NCBI GenBank assembly: GCA_034509735.1
Contig: JACGWO010000003.1
Location: 36,540,466-36,604,465 of the forward strand
Source of the DNA: Sesamum alatum
Taxonomy: Eukaryota; Streptophyta; Magnoliopsida; Lamiales; Pedaliaceae
Length of the DNA stretch: 64,000 nt
Reading direction: 5' to 3'
The notes beneath the pieces are model-generated. The model ran no database searches, had not been told where the DNA came from, and saw only the letters and a program-made list of their open reading frames with translations. Within the stretch, counting starts at the first letter, position 1; every line of letters starts with the position of its first letter. Shown piece by piece: positions 21,408 through 31,470 of this stretch. A program made the position numbers and the translations under genes.

Positions 21408-23827
21408 CATGAGCTTAGGGCTCTAGTTATCTATCAGATAGTGGATTACGAAAGACATACCCAAAACCAGCTTTATCACTCACAATGGACATTATATGTT
21501 TCTCGTTATGCCCTTTGGGTTATGTAATGCTCCTTCTACCTTCCAAGCCTTGATGAATCAGGTGTTTGAACCTACCTTAGGAAGTTTGTATTGGTGTTTT
21601 TTGATGATATCTTGGTATACAGTAAGGATTGGGATTCTCATATGTTGCATCTCAATAAGGTACTTGAATTATTGCAAGAACACAAACTCTTTGCTAAGAT
21701 GAGTAAGTGCTCCTTTGCACAGCCCCAAATAGAGTATTTGGGCCATATTATTTCTGAAAAGGGGGTAGCCACTGATCCACAGAAGGTGGAATGCATGAAT
21801 TCCTGGCCAACACCAACATAAGTCAAGGCATTGAGGGGTTTTCTGGGGCTCACAGGTTACTACAGGAAATTCATAAAAGGGTATGGCCTTATTACTAAAC
21901 CACTCACTACATTGCTCAAGAAGGATGCCTTCCACTGGAATGAGGAGGCTGAGGATGCTTTCAATCAGCTAAAGGAGGTCATGAGTAGTGCACCAGTGCT
22001 AGCAATGCCAGATTTCACTCAACCATTTGTGGTTGAAATTGATGCTAGTGGTAAAGGTATAGGAGTTGTACTCATGCAAGGAGGCAGACCTATTACTTAT
22101 ATAAGCAAGGCCCTGGCTGCAAAAAACTTGGGGATGTCTACTTATGAGAAAGAATTCCTGGCCCTACTCTTGGCTGTCACTAAGTGGAAACATTATTTGC
22201 AGGGGAATCACTTCATAATCAGGACTGATCAGAAGAGTTTGAAGGATATCCTTGATCAAAGGATTGATTCTATCCTGCAGCAGAAGTGGGTGACCAAATT
22301 GTTAGGCTTGAGCTGTGAGGTTCAATATAAAAAGGGGAATGAAAATAGGGCTGCAGATGCTTTATCCAGAATGGAACATGAAAAGACTGAAGCTCAGGTT
22401 ACTGCTATCAGTACACAAGTACCACTGTGGGTGCAAGAACTGCAAGGAAGTTATGAAGGGAACACTTTGTTCCAGACCATCATTCAAGCGAAAATCCTAG
22501 ACCCACAGGCTTATCCTAATTACAGTTATGAATCAGGGATACTGAAAAGAGGGAATCGAATGTGTGTGGGTAGTTTTGGAGGCATCAGACAAAAGATCAT
22601 ACAGTCCTTGCATGATGCTGCAATTGGTGGGCACTCTGGGATTAATGGGACTTACCAAAAGGTTAAACCTCTATTTTATTGGCCAACCATGAAGGAGGAG
22701 ATCCAAAACTGGGTGAAGGAGTGTGAGGTTTGTCAAAGGGCTAAGCATGAAAATAACTCTTATCCAGGATTGCTGCAACCCTTGCCTATTCCTGACCAAG
22801 CATGGTCAAGTATCTTTATGGACTTCATTGAAGGGCAACCAAATTCTGAGGGTAAGGATTCAATCTTGGTTGTTGTAGATAGATTGACTAAGTATTCTCA
22901 CTTCTTGCCACTTAAACATCCTTACACAGCAGCCTCTATTGTTAAGATGTTCTTTGACAATATCCATAAGCTTCATAGGTTACCAGTTAGTATTGTAACC
23001 GACAGAGATAAGGTCTTCACCAGTAAACTTTGGAGGGAATTGTTTACATTAGCTGGAGTTTCTCTGGATATGTCATCTGTTTATCACCCTCAGAGTGATG
23101 GTCAAACCGAGAGGATAAACCAGTGTCTGGAAAGCTATCTGAGGTGCATGTGCCACTAGAAGCCCAAAAATTGGGCACAATGGTTAACTCTTGCTGAGTT
23201 CTGGTTTAATACTAATTTCCATTCCGAGTTGAAGACTGCACCCTTCCAGGCACTATATGGCTACCCTCCTCAACAACTACCAATTGGTCCTTATTTACAA
23301 GGTCATCATTCAGGAGTTGAAGAGCTGATACAAGAGAGAATCAAGGTGATCTAGATGTTAAAGGATAACCTTCACCTTGCTCAACAACGTATGAAACTCT
23401 ATGCAGATAAAAAGAGGTATGAAAGGGAGTTCAATGTAGGTGATGAGGTCTTTTTAAAGCTGCAGCCTGAAGGAAACAACTGAATTTATCTGCCAAGTAC
23501 TTCGGCCCTTATAAGGTTATAGAGAATGTGGGGAAGGTTGCTTACAGATTGGCTCTTCCCTCCGAATCGAAAATACATCCGGTTTTTCATGTTTCCTTGT
23601 TAAAGAAGAAGATCGAATCCAATTATATTCCTTCAATGAATCTGCCCGAGTTAGAAGATGAGGTGTTCAAGGTGTATCCTATGGCCATTTTAGCGAGGAG
23701 GTTAATCCCAAGGAACAATGTGGGTGTTCCTCAAGTCTTAATACACTGGTCTCATGCCTCTCCCAATCAAGCTACATGGGAGGATTACTATGTGATGGCT
23801 TCAAAATTTCCAGGTTTTGATCCTTAG
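21408..23827 (+). pseudogene. Broken gypsy pol (RT, RNase H, integrase, chromodomain)
   Basis: Visible motifs are [22 protein letters not shown] and the catalytic FFDDILVYS (near 21600); RNase H VEIDASGKGIGVVLMQGG; the integrase HHCC finger (H near 22610, paired Cys near 22722..22735); the D,D,E triad in FMDFIEGQ, VTDRDKVF and SDGQTERINQ; the post-integrase tail KIHPVFHVSLLKKK; and a C-terminal chromodomain (HWSHASPNQATWEDYYV). Damage consists of a frameshift near 21575 just before the catalytic aspartates, TAA at 21819..21821, TAG at 23157..23159 (where Trp is expected), TAG at 23352..23354 and a frameshift near 23480. This enzyme set once copied and integrated the element and can no longer do so. 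Confidence 0.9.
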
Positions 23828-23838
23828 GGATAAGGATC

Positions 23839-23855
23839 CAAAAAAGGAGGGAGAA
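23839..23855 (+). promoter_or_regulatory. Polypurine tract of the gypsy element
   Basis: CAAAAAAGGAGGGAGAA lies directly before the 3' LTR and is the usual plus-strand primer. Confidence 0.8.
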
Positions 23856-23856
23856 A

Positions 23857-24374
23857 TGTAACAACTTTAGGTGAAAACGCGCTTTTATTCGGGAGCCGTC
23901 CGATTGAGCAGGAGAAATTGGGCCGTCTGATCGAGGGTTTTTCAGAATTGCGGGCGGATTTTAAAATGCAAAAGCCAAACGCCATCGTTTCTGGGGAATT
24001 AGGGTTCGATGCGGGAGCAGAGAAATTGAGGGAAAAGAGACAGCAGCTGCAGGTCATTTATGGCTCTGACAAAAAGCCACGAGGCGAGCCCAGAGCTGAG
24101 GAGCTGAAACCAGTGTTCAGGTCAACTGGATGAGGCGTGCCCAACCAAAGAGGACGAACCAATCGCGAGCTGGGAGCTTTTAATGTCAAGCTTTTTTATC
24201 TGTTGGAGTTTAAAATTCCCTTTTGCAATTTCATGTAATTCCCGACCATTTAAGATGTTCAGGATTTCCTATTTTCAGAATCAATGAAGTATTATTACAG
24301 TCTGAAATCTTCTCATCTCCAACTTTCTCTCTATTTCCCCATCCCCTTTTTTCTTATCAACAAAATTCGTGACA
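23857..24374 (+). repeat. 3' LTR of the gypsy element
   Basis: The repeat begins TGTAACAAC after the polypurine tract and ends TTCGTGACA, giving matched TGT..ACA ends and a length of about 518 bp. The partner 5' LTR is not visible (gap), so the boundaries rest on the termini alone. Confidence 0.7.
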
Positions 24375-25030
24375 CACACACAGAGTCACATCGAATTGCA
24401 ATGACAGTATGTTGGAAGAGATGAAGAGTAGCATAGCACAAGCATTAATTGCGTCATTGAAGTGAGTTAAAATGTAAAAACAGCTGCTACAGTTTTATTC
24501 ATTAATTATTTCAAATCCTGACATCTGATGTTTTCCCACCCGCCAAGACAACTACTACGTACGCACTGCTGCACTTTGACCAAAATCATACATATGCATG
24601 CCATTTTTGTGTTGGATTGGATTTTTTTATTGTAAATTTTATTTTATCTTTTATTCTGTTTTATATACCGGACGTCACGTGTGTAAAATTTTTCACTAAA
24701 TGAAATAAATGCATCGGATATTCACTTAGATTTAACTCGCAAATAATAGGAACATTATGGTCTTAATTACATTATTAACTAGCAAATAATGGGAACATGT
24801 TAAGAAATTACATCACAGATTGTGCATAAAAAATACAATGATACAAGAAACAAGTATTTGGAGATTACAACGTTAACAGAATTTTCGACAGCCCAACATC
24901 ATTATATTACATTTCTGTTCATCCATTACATAAGAAATTAGGCCAATAAGAAAAGGGTGTTAAAATTGAATGATCGATTGCTTCTTCTTTCCCTTCAAAT
25001 TATTCTTACCACGTGATCATGGTAATCTTT
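24375..25030. other. Intergenic sequence
   Basis: AT-rich DNA between the gypsy LTR and MITE copy B, with no gene seen. The 5' exons expected for the TLDc gene were looked for here and not found. Confidence 0.5.
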
Positions 25031-25219
25031 CGGAAAATTCTTATCCGCATTAGGTTCGGTCGAACCAAATCAATCATAGAGCAAGTGTGATATACTTGTC
25101 ATGTGATTGATCATTTTTTCTCACACGTACGTACACCAATTACGTACACAAAAGTGTATTGCACTTGCCATATAATTAATTCAGATCCGACAAAACTCGA
25201 TTCAGATTAGAATTTCCCA
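25031..25219. mobile_element. MITE family 1, copy B
   Basis: The left end CGGAAAATTCTTATCCGCAT and right end CAGATTAGAATTTCCC form imperfect inverted repeats. Inside are AAATCAATCATAGAGCAAG and CACTTGCCATATAATTAATTC, shared with the other copies. It lies just 3' of the OVATE gene, probably within or next to its 3' untranslated region. Confidence 0.65.
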
Positions 25220-25233
25220 AAACTTTCGAGGTT

Positions 25234-25776
25234 CTACTTTTGTAAGTCCCTGGACATGATCCGCATCCCATGCATGTCCGAAGAAGGCCTGATAGAGTAA
25301 ACCCCATTCCATATCTCTGTAAAAGCTCTTACAATAACTCCATGGTAATAGGGCGAGTTCAGCTGCAAGAAACAGTTCAACAGCTCTTTCAGATCATTTT
25401 TCGAGTACATCTCTTTCTCCACAATCATCTGCAGCATGGAGCGCCGGAAATCCATGTAAGGGTCGTCGGAGTCTTTCTCCACCGCCACGGTCTCACTCCC
25501 AATTCTCCCGAACCCTTCAACTGCTCGTAGGCTCTTGATTTCCGAGTCTGTGTCGGAGGAGTAGCTGGCTGCAGGCGGCGTGTCGTCGACGACGGAGGAG
25601 AAAGTAGCGGTGGTGCTGGCGTCGCAGGAACTGGACGAGGATGAGGAGGAGTTGGGTTTGCGGTGGCTGAGTCTTGGGCTGAAGAGGGCGGAGATTCTTG
25701 GCCTTCTGCAACTGCTGCTGCATCCTAAGTGGACGCTGGCTGTGTTGAGAATGTACTTCTTTTTGTTGGTGGACAT
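25234..25776 (-). CDS. OVATE family protein (transcriptional repressor)
   Basis: A single exon encodes 180 residues. It has a basic N-terminus (MSTNKKKYILNTASVHLGCS), a Ser-rich linker with a run of nine Ser, an acidic middle, and a C-terminal OVATE domain, about residues 105-161: DPYMDFRRSMLQMIVEKEM, then DLKELLNCFLQLNSPYYHGV and IVRAFTEIWNGV. Plant OVATE proteins act as transcriptional repressors, interact with TALE homeodomain (KNOX/BELL) and TRM proteins, and shape organ form. The length and the MSTNKKK..LNT..LGC start suggest the OFP6-8 subgroup, without certainty. The intronless structure is typical. The ATG is the first in frame and lies about 70 nt after a TATA box. Confidence 0.93.
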   Translation of the reverse strand: MSTNKKKYILNTASVHLGCSSSCRRPRISALFSPRLSHRKPNSSSSSSSSCDASTTATFSSVVDDTPPAASYSSDTDSEIKSLRAVEGFGRIGSETVAVEKDSDDPYMDFRRSMLQMIVEKEMYSKNDLKELLNCFLQLNSPYYHGVIVRAFTEIWNGVYSIRPSSDMHGMRIMSRDLQK

Positions 25777-25844
25777 TGTAGGAGGATAGATAATGTAATT
25801 ATTTTGTCCGAGTTTGAGGTTAAGGAAGTCCTATAATGATGTCT

Positions 25845-25855
25845 CTTATATAAAT
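25845..25855 (-). promoter_or_regulatory. TATA box of the OVATE gene
   Basis: TTTATATAAG on the minus strand, about 70 nt upstream of the start codon at 25776. The spacing suits a short leader. Confidence 0.6.
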
Positions 25856-25910
25856 TCTGCGTCGTGGAGGGGTTTGGTGGACCCTTTGTGCTAACTTGCA
25901 AAGTTTAACT

Positions 25911-26038
25911 AAAATCGAGTTTGATGGAATCTAAACTAATTATATAGAAAATGTAGGAAAATTATATGACAAGTATATCATACTTATTATGTGATTGATT
26001 TGATTTCACTAAATTTAATTTGAATAAGAATTTTTCGC
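25911..26038. mobile_element. MITE family 1, copy C (degenerate)
   Basis: This is the shortest and most diverged copy. The left end AAATCGAGTTTGATGGAATC pairs imperfectly with the right end TTTAATTTGAATAAGAATTT. The inner ATATGACAAGTATATCATAC and ATTATGTGATTGATTTGATT match the other copies. It lies in the upstream region of the OVATE gene. Confidence 0.55.
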
Positions 26039-26102
26039 TAACCTCACAGTTACAATATTAATTTCGATCATAAATACTAGGGGTCAGAGAATTGGATTTT
26101 AC

Positions 26103-26277
26103 GGGAAATTGTAACTTGAACCAAGTTTGATCATATCAAAATCTATCATATGATAAGTGTAATATATTTGTAATTGATGTATGATTAAAAAAAATAGTCA
26201 ATTATTTATAAGTGTGTCATACTTGTTATTTGATTAGTTCAATCAAACTTGATTTGAATAATTTTTTTGAAATTTTA
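26103..26277. mobile_element. MITE family 1, copy D
   Basis: The left end GGGAAATTGTAACTTGAACC, with AAGTTTGATCA, pairs with the right end AATCAAACTTGATTTGAATA. The interior repeats the ATGATAAGTGTAATATATTTG motif seen in copies A and E. Confidence 0.6.
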
Positions 26278-26506
26278 CTTTGTGATCGCACGAGGGATTT
26301 TATTGGTTTGTGACATTGAGGGTAAGAGGTCTGATAGTGTAGAGTTGGAAAGTCATGAGTAATGAGCAGGCCGTGGCCCGAATATCACTTTTTCTTTCTC
26401 TTTTTCTTTAAAGATAGATGAGCTATGACTATCACAGCAAAACTTATTAAACATAATCATAGAATATTCTATTACCGTAAAATATTCAATTTGAACTATA
26501 ATTATT

Positions 26507-27317
26507 AGGATAAATTATAGCTACTTCATCTGAATTTTAATATAATTCATAAATATCCTTCATTATTTTGAGAAGGCAAAATTATATTTTTAGTCCTATA
26601 ACTATAATTTGTTAGCACTTTTTGATCCTGTAACTTACTCCATTTACTTATTTAGTCTTTTTTTTTTTTATGAATTCTATGTTGAACATCCCACATTTGG
26701 TCTTTTTTTGACAAATTTAATCATGTGTTTACAATTTTTTTCCCATCCTCACTTGAGTAGATCTCAATTTTGGTGCCATAACTATATGTCGTCAAGATTA
26801 AGTTTGTCAAAAAATGACTAAATATGATGTGTTGGACTAAATTTGTCAAAAAAAGAACTAAATATGTGAACAAAGTAAGTAATAGGACCAAAAGTCACAT
26901 GACTAAAAATGTAATTTTGCTTTTTCAAAAATTATAAATATCCCTCAAATGAAAAATAAATATATAGCCCTTCGACGGTAAGGTAAAATTATTACTTTAT
27001 CCTTATTGAATTTCCATTTTAAATTAAAAAACATTTGAAAAAATATGAAAAATTTGAAAGTGAGTACAATAAATAATCTATAGAGCATATTAGTCCACAA
27101 AAGTATTTTAAATTTTTTCAAAAGAATATATAATTTATAATCCAAAATGGCAATGGTCAATTCACCACAAAAATTAGATGAAAACCTAATAAAGACTAAT
27201 AGAATTGCCTCGTTGTTAGATGGCCGTTAAAATTAGGAGAGTATTTGTAAGTTTTTAGATAACAAGAAAGTATTTATAATTATACCAAAATTCAGGAGAG
27301 GTGATTGTAGTTTACTC
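26507..27317. mobile_element. Large foldback element interrupted by a second one
   Basis: The outer arms are AGGATAAATTATAGCTACTT, then CATCTGAATTTTAATATAA at the left, and their complement around 27275..27317 (TTATACCAAAATTCAGGAGA, then TGATTGTAGTTTACTC). A sequence similar to the right half recurs near 56320..56500. The element at 26576..26927 sits inside the left half. Confidence 0.6.
26576..26927. mobile_element. Foldback element nested in the larger one
   Basis: The left end GCAAAATTATATTTTTAGTC mirrors the right end GACTAAAAATGTAATTTTGC. The second arm pair is GATCCTGTAACTTACTCCAT and GTAAGTAATAGGACCAAAAG. It has the same general architecture as the elements at 3918 and 32929 and no coding capacity. 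Confidence 0.7.
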
Positions 27318-27554
27318 TAATTATTATTTAAAAAGTAAATGTATCACTACAACCCCATCAAGATATATCTAAAGTAGATCAAACTCATTCCTCATAATTA
27401 AATCAAGAGCTCATGATCTGTTTTATGAGAAGGCGCAAGCCTACCACCTTGGTGGTGGCCAAGATATTAGTTTAAATGCATTGGAATAAGTATGATGATC
27501 TGATTATGGGGGATCAAACCCTTTAGAATCAACCCTTTAGATCTAATCTATGGA

Positions 27555-27706
27555 AGGGAAATTCTATCCGGACCCAGTTTGATCAGACCTGAATCAATTA
27601 CATGATAAGTGTATCAAGGAACCAATCACACGACAAGTGTTGGTCATTTGCTAGCTATGTGATTGGTTTGATTCAGTCATACCTGGTTTGGATAAGAATC
27701 TTCCTC
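27555..27706. mobile_element. MITE family 1, copy E
   Basis: The left end GGGAAATTCTATCCGGACCC, followed by AGTTTGATCAGACCTGAATC, pairs with the right end GATTCAGTCATACCTGGTTT followed by GGATAAGAATCTTCC. At about 152 bp it is compact and the least diverged copy, just downstream of the hydrolase gene's stop. Confidence 0.7.
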
Positions 27707-27788
27707 TATGGAATGCTCATGAGCATCAGAAATGAGGTTCATAATCAGAAATCTCGAGTTTTTACATATTTCTGAATCACATTCTGCT

Positions 27789-30700
27789 TTAGTAACCTTT
27801 CGCAATTTGTATGTTACTCTTGATCAAGCTCGAGACATGCTGAGCGACCCACACCGACCCAGCATCAGTGCAGGAGAAAGCATGAGTATGACCCTCGCGT
27901 TCAACCTCTAGACGTGCATCGGGTGCCTGCTTGCCAATCTGTGATTGCGGAACCAGAACTTGCATAAGTAAGAAAACAACAAACGACAACCTTAATAACA
28001 TCTAAACTAAAACCTTAGACAGGAAAAATGAGTACCTCTTCGTATATATGCAGGGGACCCCAATGATCATCAAGGCCAAACAGAAAAGCAATTCGGTTTT
28101 TCTTTCCTCTGATGAAATCCCAATCTGGTTTTTCTGGCAGCTAAAGAGAAACGAGGACGAGTTCAAAACACGACAATAAATACTGTTTCTTTCAATTTGT
28201 TTAAGTTTGGAGCAAAAAAGAAGTTTACCTTCTGAAATTCGGTCATTGCCATGAAGAGCATATTCCGGATAGTATGATACTGAAGAAAAGGGTTAAATTT
28301 GAATAGAGCAGCTCTAAAGAATCAAGTTGGAGAAGTACGTAAATAGAATTTATGCGAACAAGGCAACTTAACTGAATCAAGATAAAGAAGTATACAAAAT
28401 ACAACATGCACCGTAAAAACCATTGATTAGGAAGAGCAGAATTGGACCTGGAGAACGTGGGTGCATAGAACCTCAACAGCAGAAGAAGACCATGATTTCC
28501 CGATTGTTTTGTTTACCAGTAATCTTGAAATCGGAGCTGGCAGCATTCCCAGCAAGGCCCCCATGAAACTGAGTGCAGCACATAGAGCTGAAGACCTGTC
28601 ATAATGATTCAATTGTTCTGAGAAATTTGTGAAATTTCATAATTCGTTTATTCATGAGCGTGAGCAATTGAATCCGACACCTAAAGTTCTTCCGCAATTC
28701 CCATGATTCATCACTCTAAAGAAACATAATGTACAAATTTTCATAGAGAATGTTAAATAATTATCATAACCAACCCTTTTGGCAGAGAAAATGCAACAAT
28801 AATGGTGATGGTGGTGGAGTTGGCGAGTAAAACTTTATACCAATGACGAATCAAACTAAATCATATTCAAGTAATACTATAGCTCGCAAGCGAGAAAACC
28901 AGGTACTCTCTGGGCAAGAAAAATGAAGGGAAAGCGTGTATGATAAAGACCAGAAAGAAACGATGAAAGAGCTCTACACTGCAAAGAAGAGCTATACGCT
29001 GCAATTCTTCTAATCGAAGCCTGTGTGTTTGAGGCAGTGTTCAGAGCCAAAAATGGATATAGACTGATGCACAATACAACCTGTAGCAGAGCAAACAAGT
29101 GCCGAAGGAACTTCTTTCAACAAAAGAAATATAGGATAGGAAAATGTAACTTGATAAACAAATGAATGAGTATACCTTCTCCTGAGATCTTTTAAAAATT
29201 TCAAGCGAGATATATGAACCAATGGAGTGGCCGACCTTCAGATAAAAATTCGTTATCAAATCGTTTGAAAAGTATAATGATTGCATAATAGCGAAAAAAA
29301 TCTAACAATTTGAAATTACGCATGCCTAAAAATTGGATGAAATGTGAATTAGACGAGTACAATCGTTCCGGGTAAAAAGGGCAGGCAGCATAAACATATA
29401 ATTAAAGATAACATTAAACTTGGATAAACGTAGGACCACATTTACTTTCTTTTGTTTAGATGTGATCGAAGCATTTGACATTTTACGCTGAGTCGTTAAA
29501 ACTATGCCTCTAAAGTTATATTCAGAAATTCTACATTCAGTTCATGCACTTTTACATGGTTTCTTTCCTTTTACCTTATGATTTATGGTCAGATCCTTAA
29601 CCTCATTCCATGTCGCCACGCTCCAACTTAGTACTAAGTATCCTTTAATTCATCAAGGACAATAAGAGGGTCACATGTGCCGCCTCCCTCCTCTCCCCAG
29701 AAAAACGAATAAAACATCATATATTACAGCACAGAAAAACCCGCACCAAATCTACTCATTTTATATCCTGCTCCGACCAACAGAACATACAGCATAATAT
29801 GGATAATATGCTTTAGAAAGTATATGATTGCCGAATATTGGAGAAGTAGTCAGTAAAATGCAAATGAAATTTCGCTTGCTGTAAGGCAAAATAGTAAAAC
29901 ATGGTTTACCAGTACTATAGGTACTTCGACATCTTGAAGTTCCTGCTCTATGAAGTTTATCTGGAAAAGGGATAAAAGAAGATAAAGGTAAGAAATGGCT
30001 CGCGAAGGCAGAAATAAAACCTTATTCCAAGAAATTGAAAAACCATATTTAACAACATTTCTTTGCTATCTATGTCTTTTTTTTTTTTTTTTTTTTTCTT
30101 CACATGTAAGAGTAACCTCTCTTTTCTTCTATTTCGTATTTATAACACCTTAGTATGTTACTATTGGTACAAAATATAAAACCAACCAAGACGGCCTCCA
30201 TCCCAAGTAGTTTCATACACAAACAGGATAAAAAGTACTTCAAATTCAATCATATAGCAATCAGGTATGCATAAACTTTTTAGAAAATCAGCAACTCAAA
30301 ATGCAAAGTGCTGGACCTCTTTTAAGCATATCGGTTCTAATCATAATAAACCAATCCACACGCTAAACCTCCTGTATCATGCCCTTTCGACTGAACTTAT
30401 AATGCAAGAAAATTTACCTTATGATCAATTTGCTCTTGTAATGAAAACAACCTTCCAGACTCCCAGTTCTGGTGAAGAAAAACCGTATCATGTCATTAAG
30501 CAGTTATTATCCAAGGTCAAGAGTTTATCACTCATGTTCATGGCTCAGAGCAGTACCGGTGAACTACTTATCTAAACACAAGTAGTAAAAATTTGATTTT
30601 GAATACTAAATCACAATTGCCACTTAGTTTCCGACTTGGTATAAGATCGTTACCTTTTCCGAGTGGGATATATGGCCAATAGCTTCACCAAGAACAAGAA

Positions 30701-31168
30701 GGAAGCAATCAGCATCATGTGCAAAATCATGACTTCCAATTTTATAGACTAAAAATCCCAAAAAATACTCCAAGAACATAAAAAAGTTTCTAACTTTACT
30801 TGCCTGTGACAGATGCTGTTCCTCCCAGTGACTCATACAGTAACTCCAAGAAATCAGTGTAAAATGAGATAACACCTATCAGACAACCTTTTAGCATCTA
30901 ATCACACACTCAGACAACATAACATAAATATAAAATTGATGAAAATACCAGGATTCCCAGGAATGAACAAGACATGTAATGCAGGGTCGTGGCTGGGAAT
31001 CTCCATCAAATCCGTCTTAAATCTGATGCAAATGCATAAAGGATCAAGAACAATAATGACTGACAAGAGTTACAATCCCCAAGGTTCTTGAAAATACCCA
31101 GAAACATTGATAACCCGAAAATTGACATGCTTCCTTTTCTGAATCAAACTTAAGCTTTCATTACCCAT
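27789..31168 (-). CDS. Lipid-droplet-associated hydrolase (LDAH-like alpha/beta hydrolase)
   Basis: The twelve coding exons on the minus strand are 31168..31098, 31022..30949, 30875..30804, 30682..30654, 30468..30418, 29960..29910, 29235..29176, 29080..28998, 28595..28448, 28279..28229, 28140..28036 and 27938..27789. Phases match at every junction. The total is 945 nt, or 314 residues, close to animal LDAH (about 325). The start is MGNESLSLIQKRKHVNFRVI. Family blocks are ALHVLFIPGNPG, AIGHISHSEK, the nucleophile elbow GHSIG (Ser120), LYPFLALN, the acid region FGLDDHWGPL (Asp254/255) and EREGHTHAF (His282 or His284). Animal LDAH is a lipid-droplet serine hydrolase tied to sterol and triacylglycerol turnover; the substrate in plants is not established. 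Intron 3 has a GC donor (CACAG|GCAAGT), which is the only way to keep frame there. Confidence 0.92.
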
Positions 31169-31470
31169 CTGCGGGTTTACACGCCTTGCCAAGAAAATTC
31201 TCCTGCAATGGAGCACGAACAGAGATGAAATTCGACTTATTAGGAACAATCACGAACTGGGTTCTGCGTAAATGGAATTTATGGAGTGGTTTAAACTTCA
31301 AGCTCAGGCCTTTGAGTCTTGAGCATCAGTGAATTTATTTGATGAGAGTACGAAAAGGGTACCTGGAGCTGGTAGACACAGTTCTTGTAATGGGAGTGAG
31401 AAGGCTCAGGAGCATTGGAATTGTCGAATATTTGGACAGCTACTCGTGCTCTTGGCAATCCAAGTACCAT
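31161..31470 (-). other. Spliced upstream ORF overlapping the hydrolase start
   Basis: An ATG at 31470 opens 36 codons (MVLGLPRARVAVQIFDNSNA...) to a donor CTCCAG|GTACCC at 31363/31362. After splicing to the acceptor CATTGCAG (exon from 31202), 13 more codons end in TAA at 31163..31161. That gives a 49-residue frame whose end overlaps the main ATG (31168) by eight nucleotides in another frame. Another ATG at 31476 opens a 23-codon frame. If the transcript starts upstream of these, they could reduce translation of the hydrolase. The leader exon structure is inferred from splice signals only. Confidence 0.45.

Larger units (their letters stand above)
21408..24374 (+). mobile_element. Ty3/gypsy chromovirus, 3' half
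   Basis: From the gap rightwards come reverse transcriptase, RNase H, integrase, a chromodomain, a polypurine tract and a 3' LTR, in the Ty3/gypsy order. The chromodomain after integrase puts it among chromoviruses, most like the Reina type. The 5' half falls in the gap. Several stops and frameshifts make it inactive. Confidence 0.9.

Noticed and set aside
20861..21412. Open frames of about 180 codons across the gap
   Set aside because: They consist almost entirely of undetermined bases.
31363..31470. ATG at 31470 as the hydrolase start
   Set aside because: Its frame runs into a stop at 31161 after splicing. The ATG at 31168 is in frame with the conserved KHVNFRV block and gives a 945-nt model that closes in phase.
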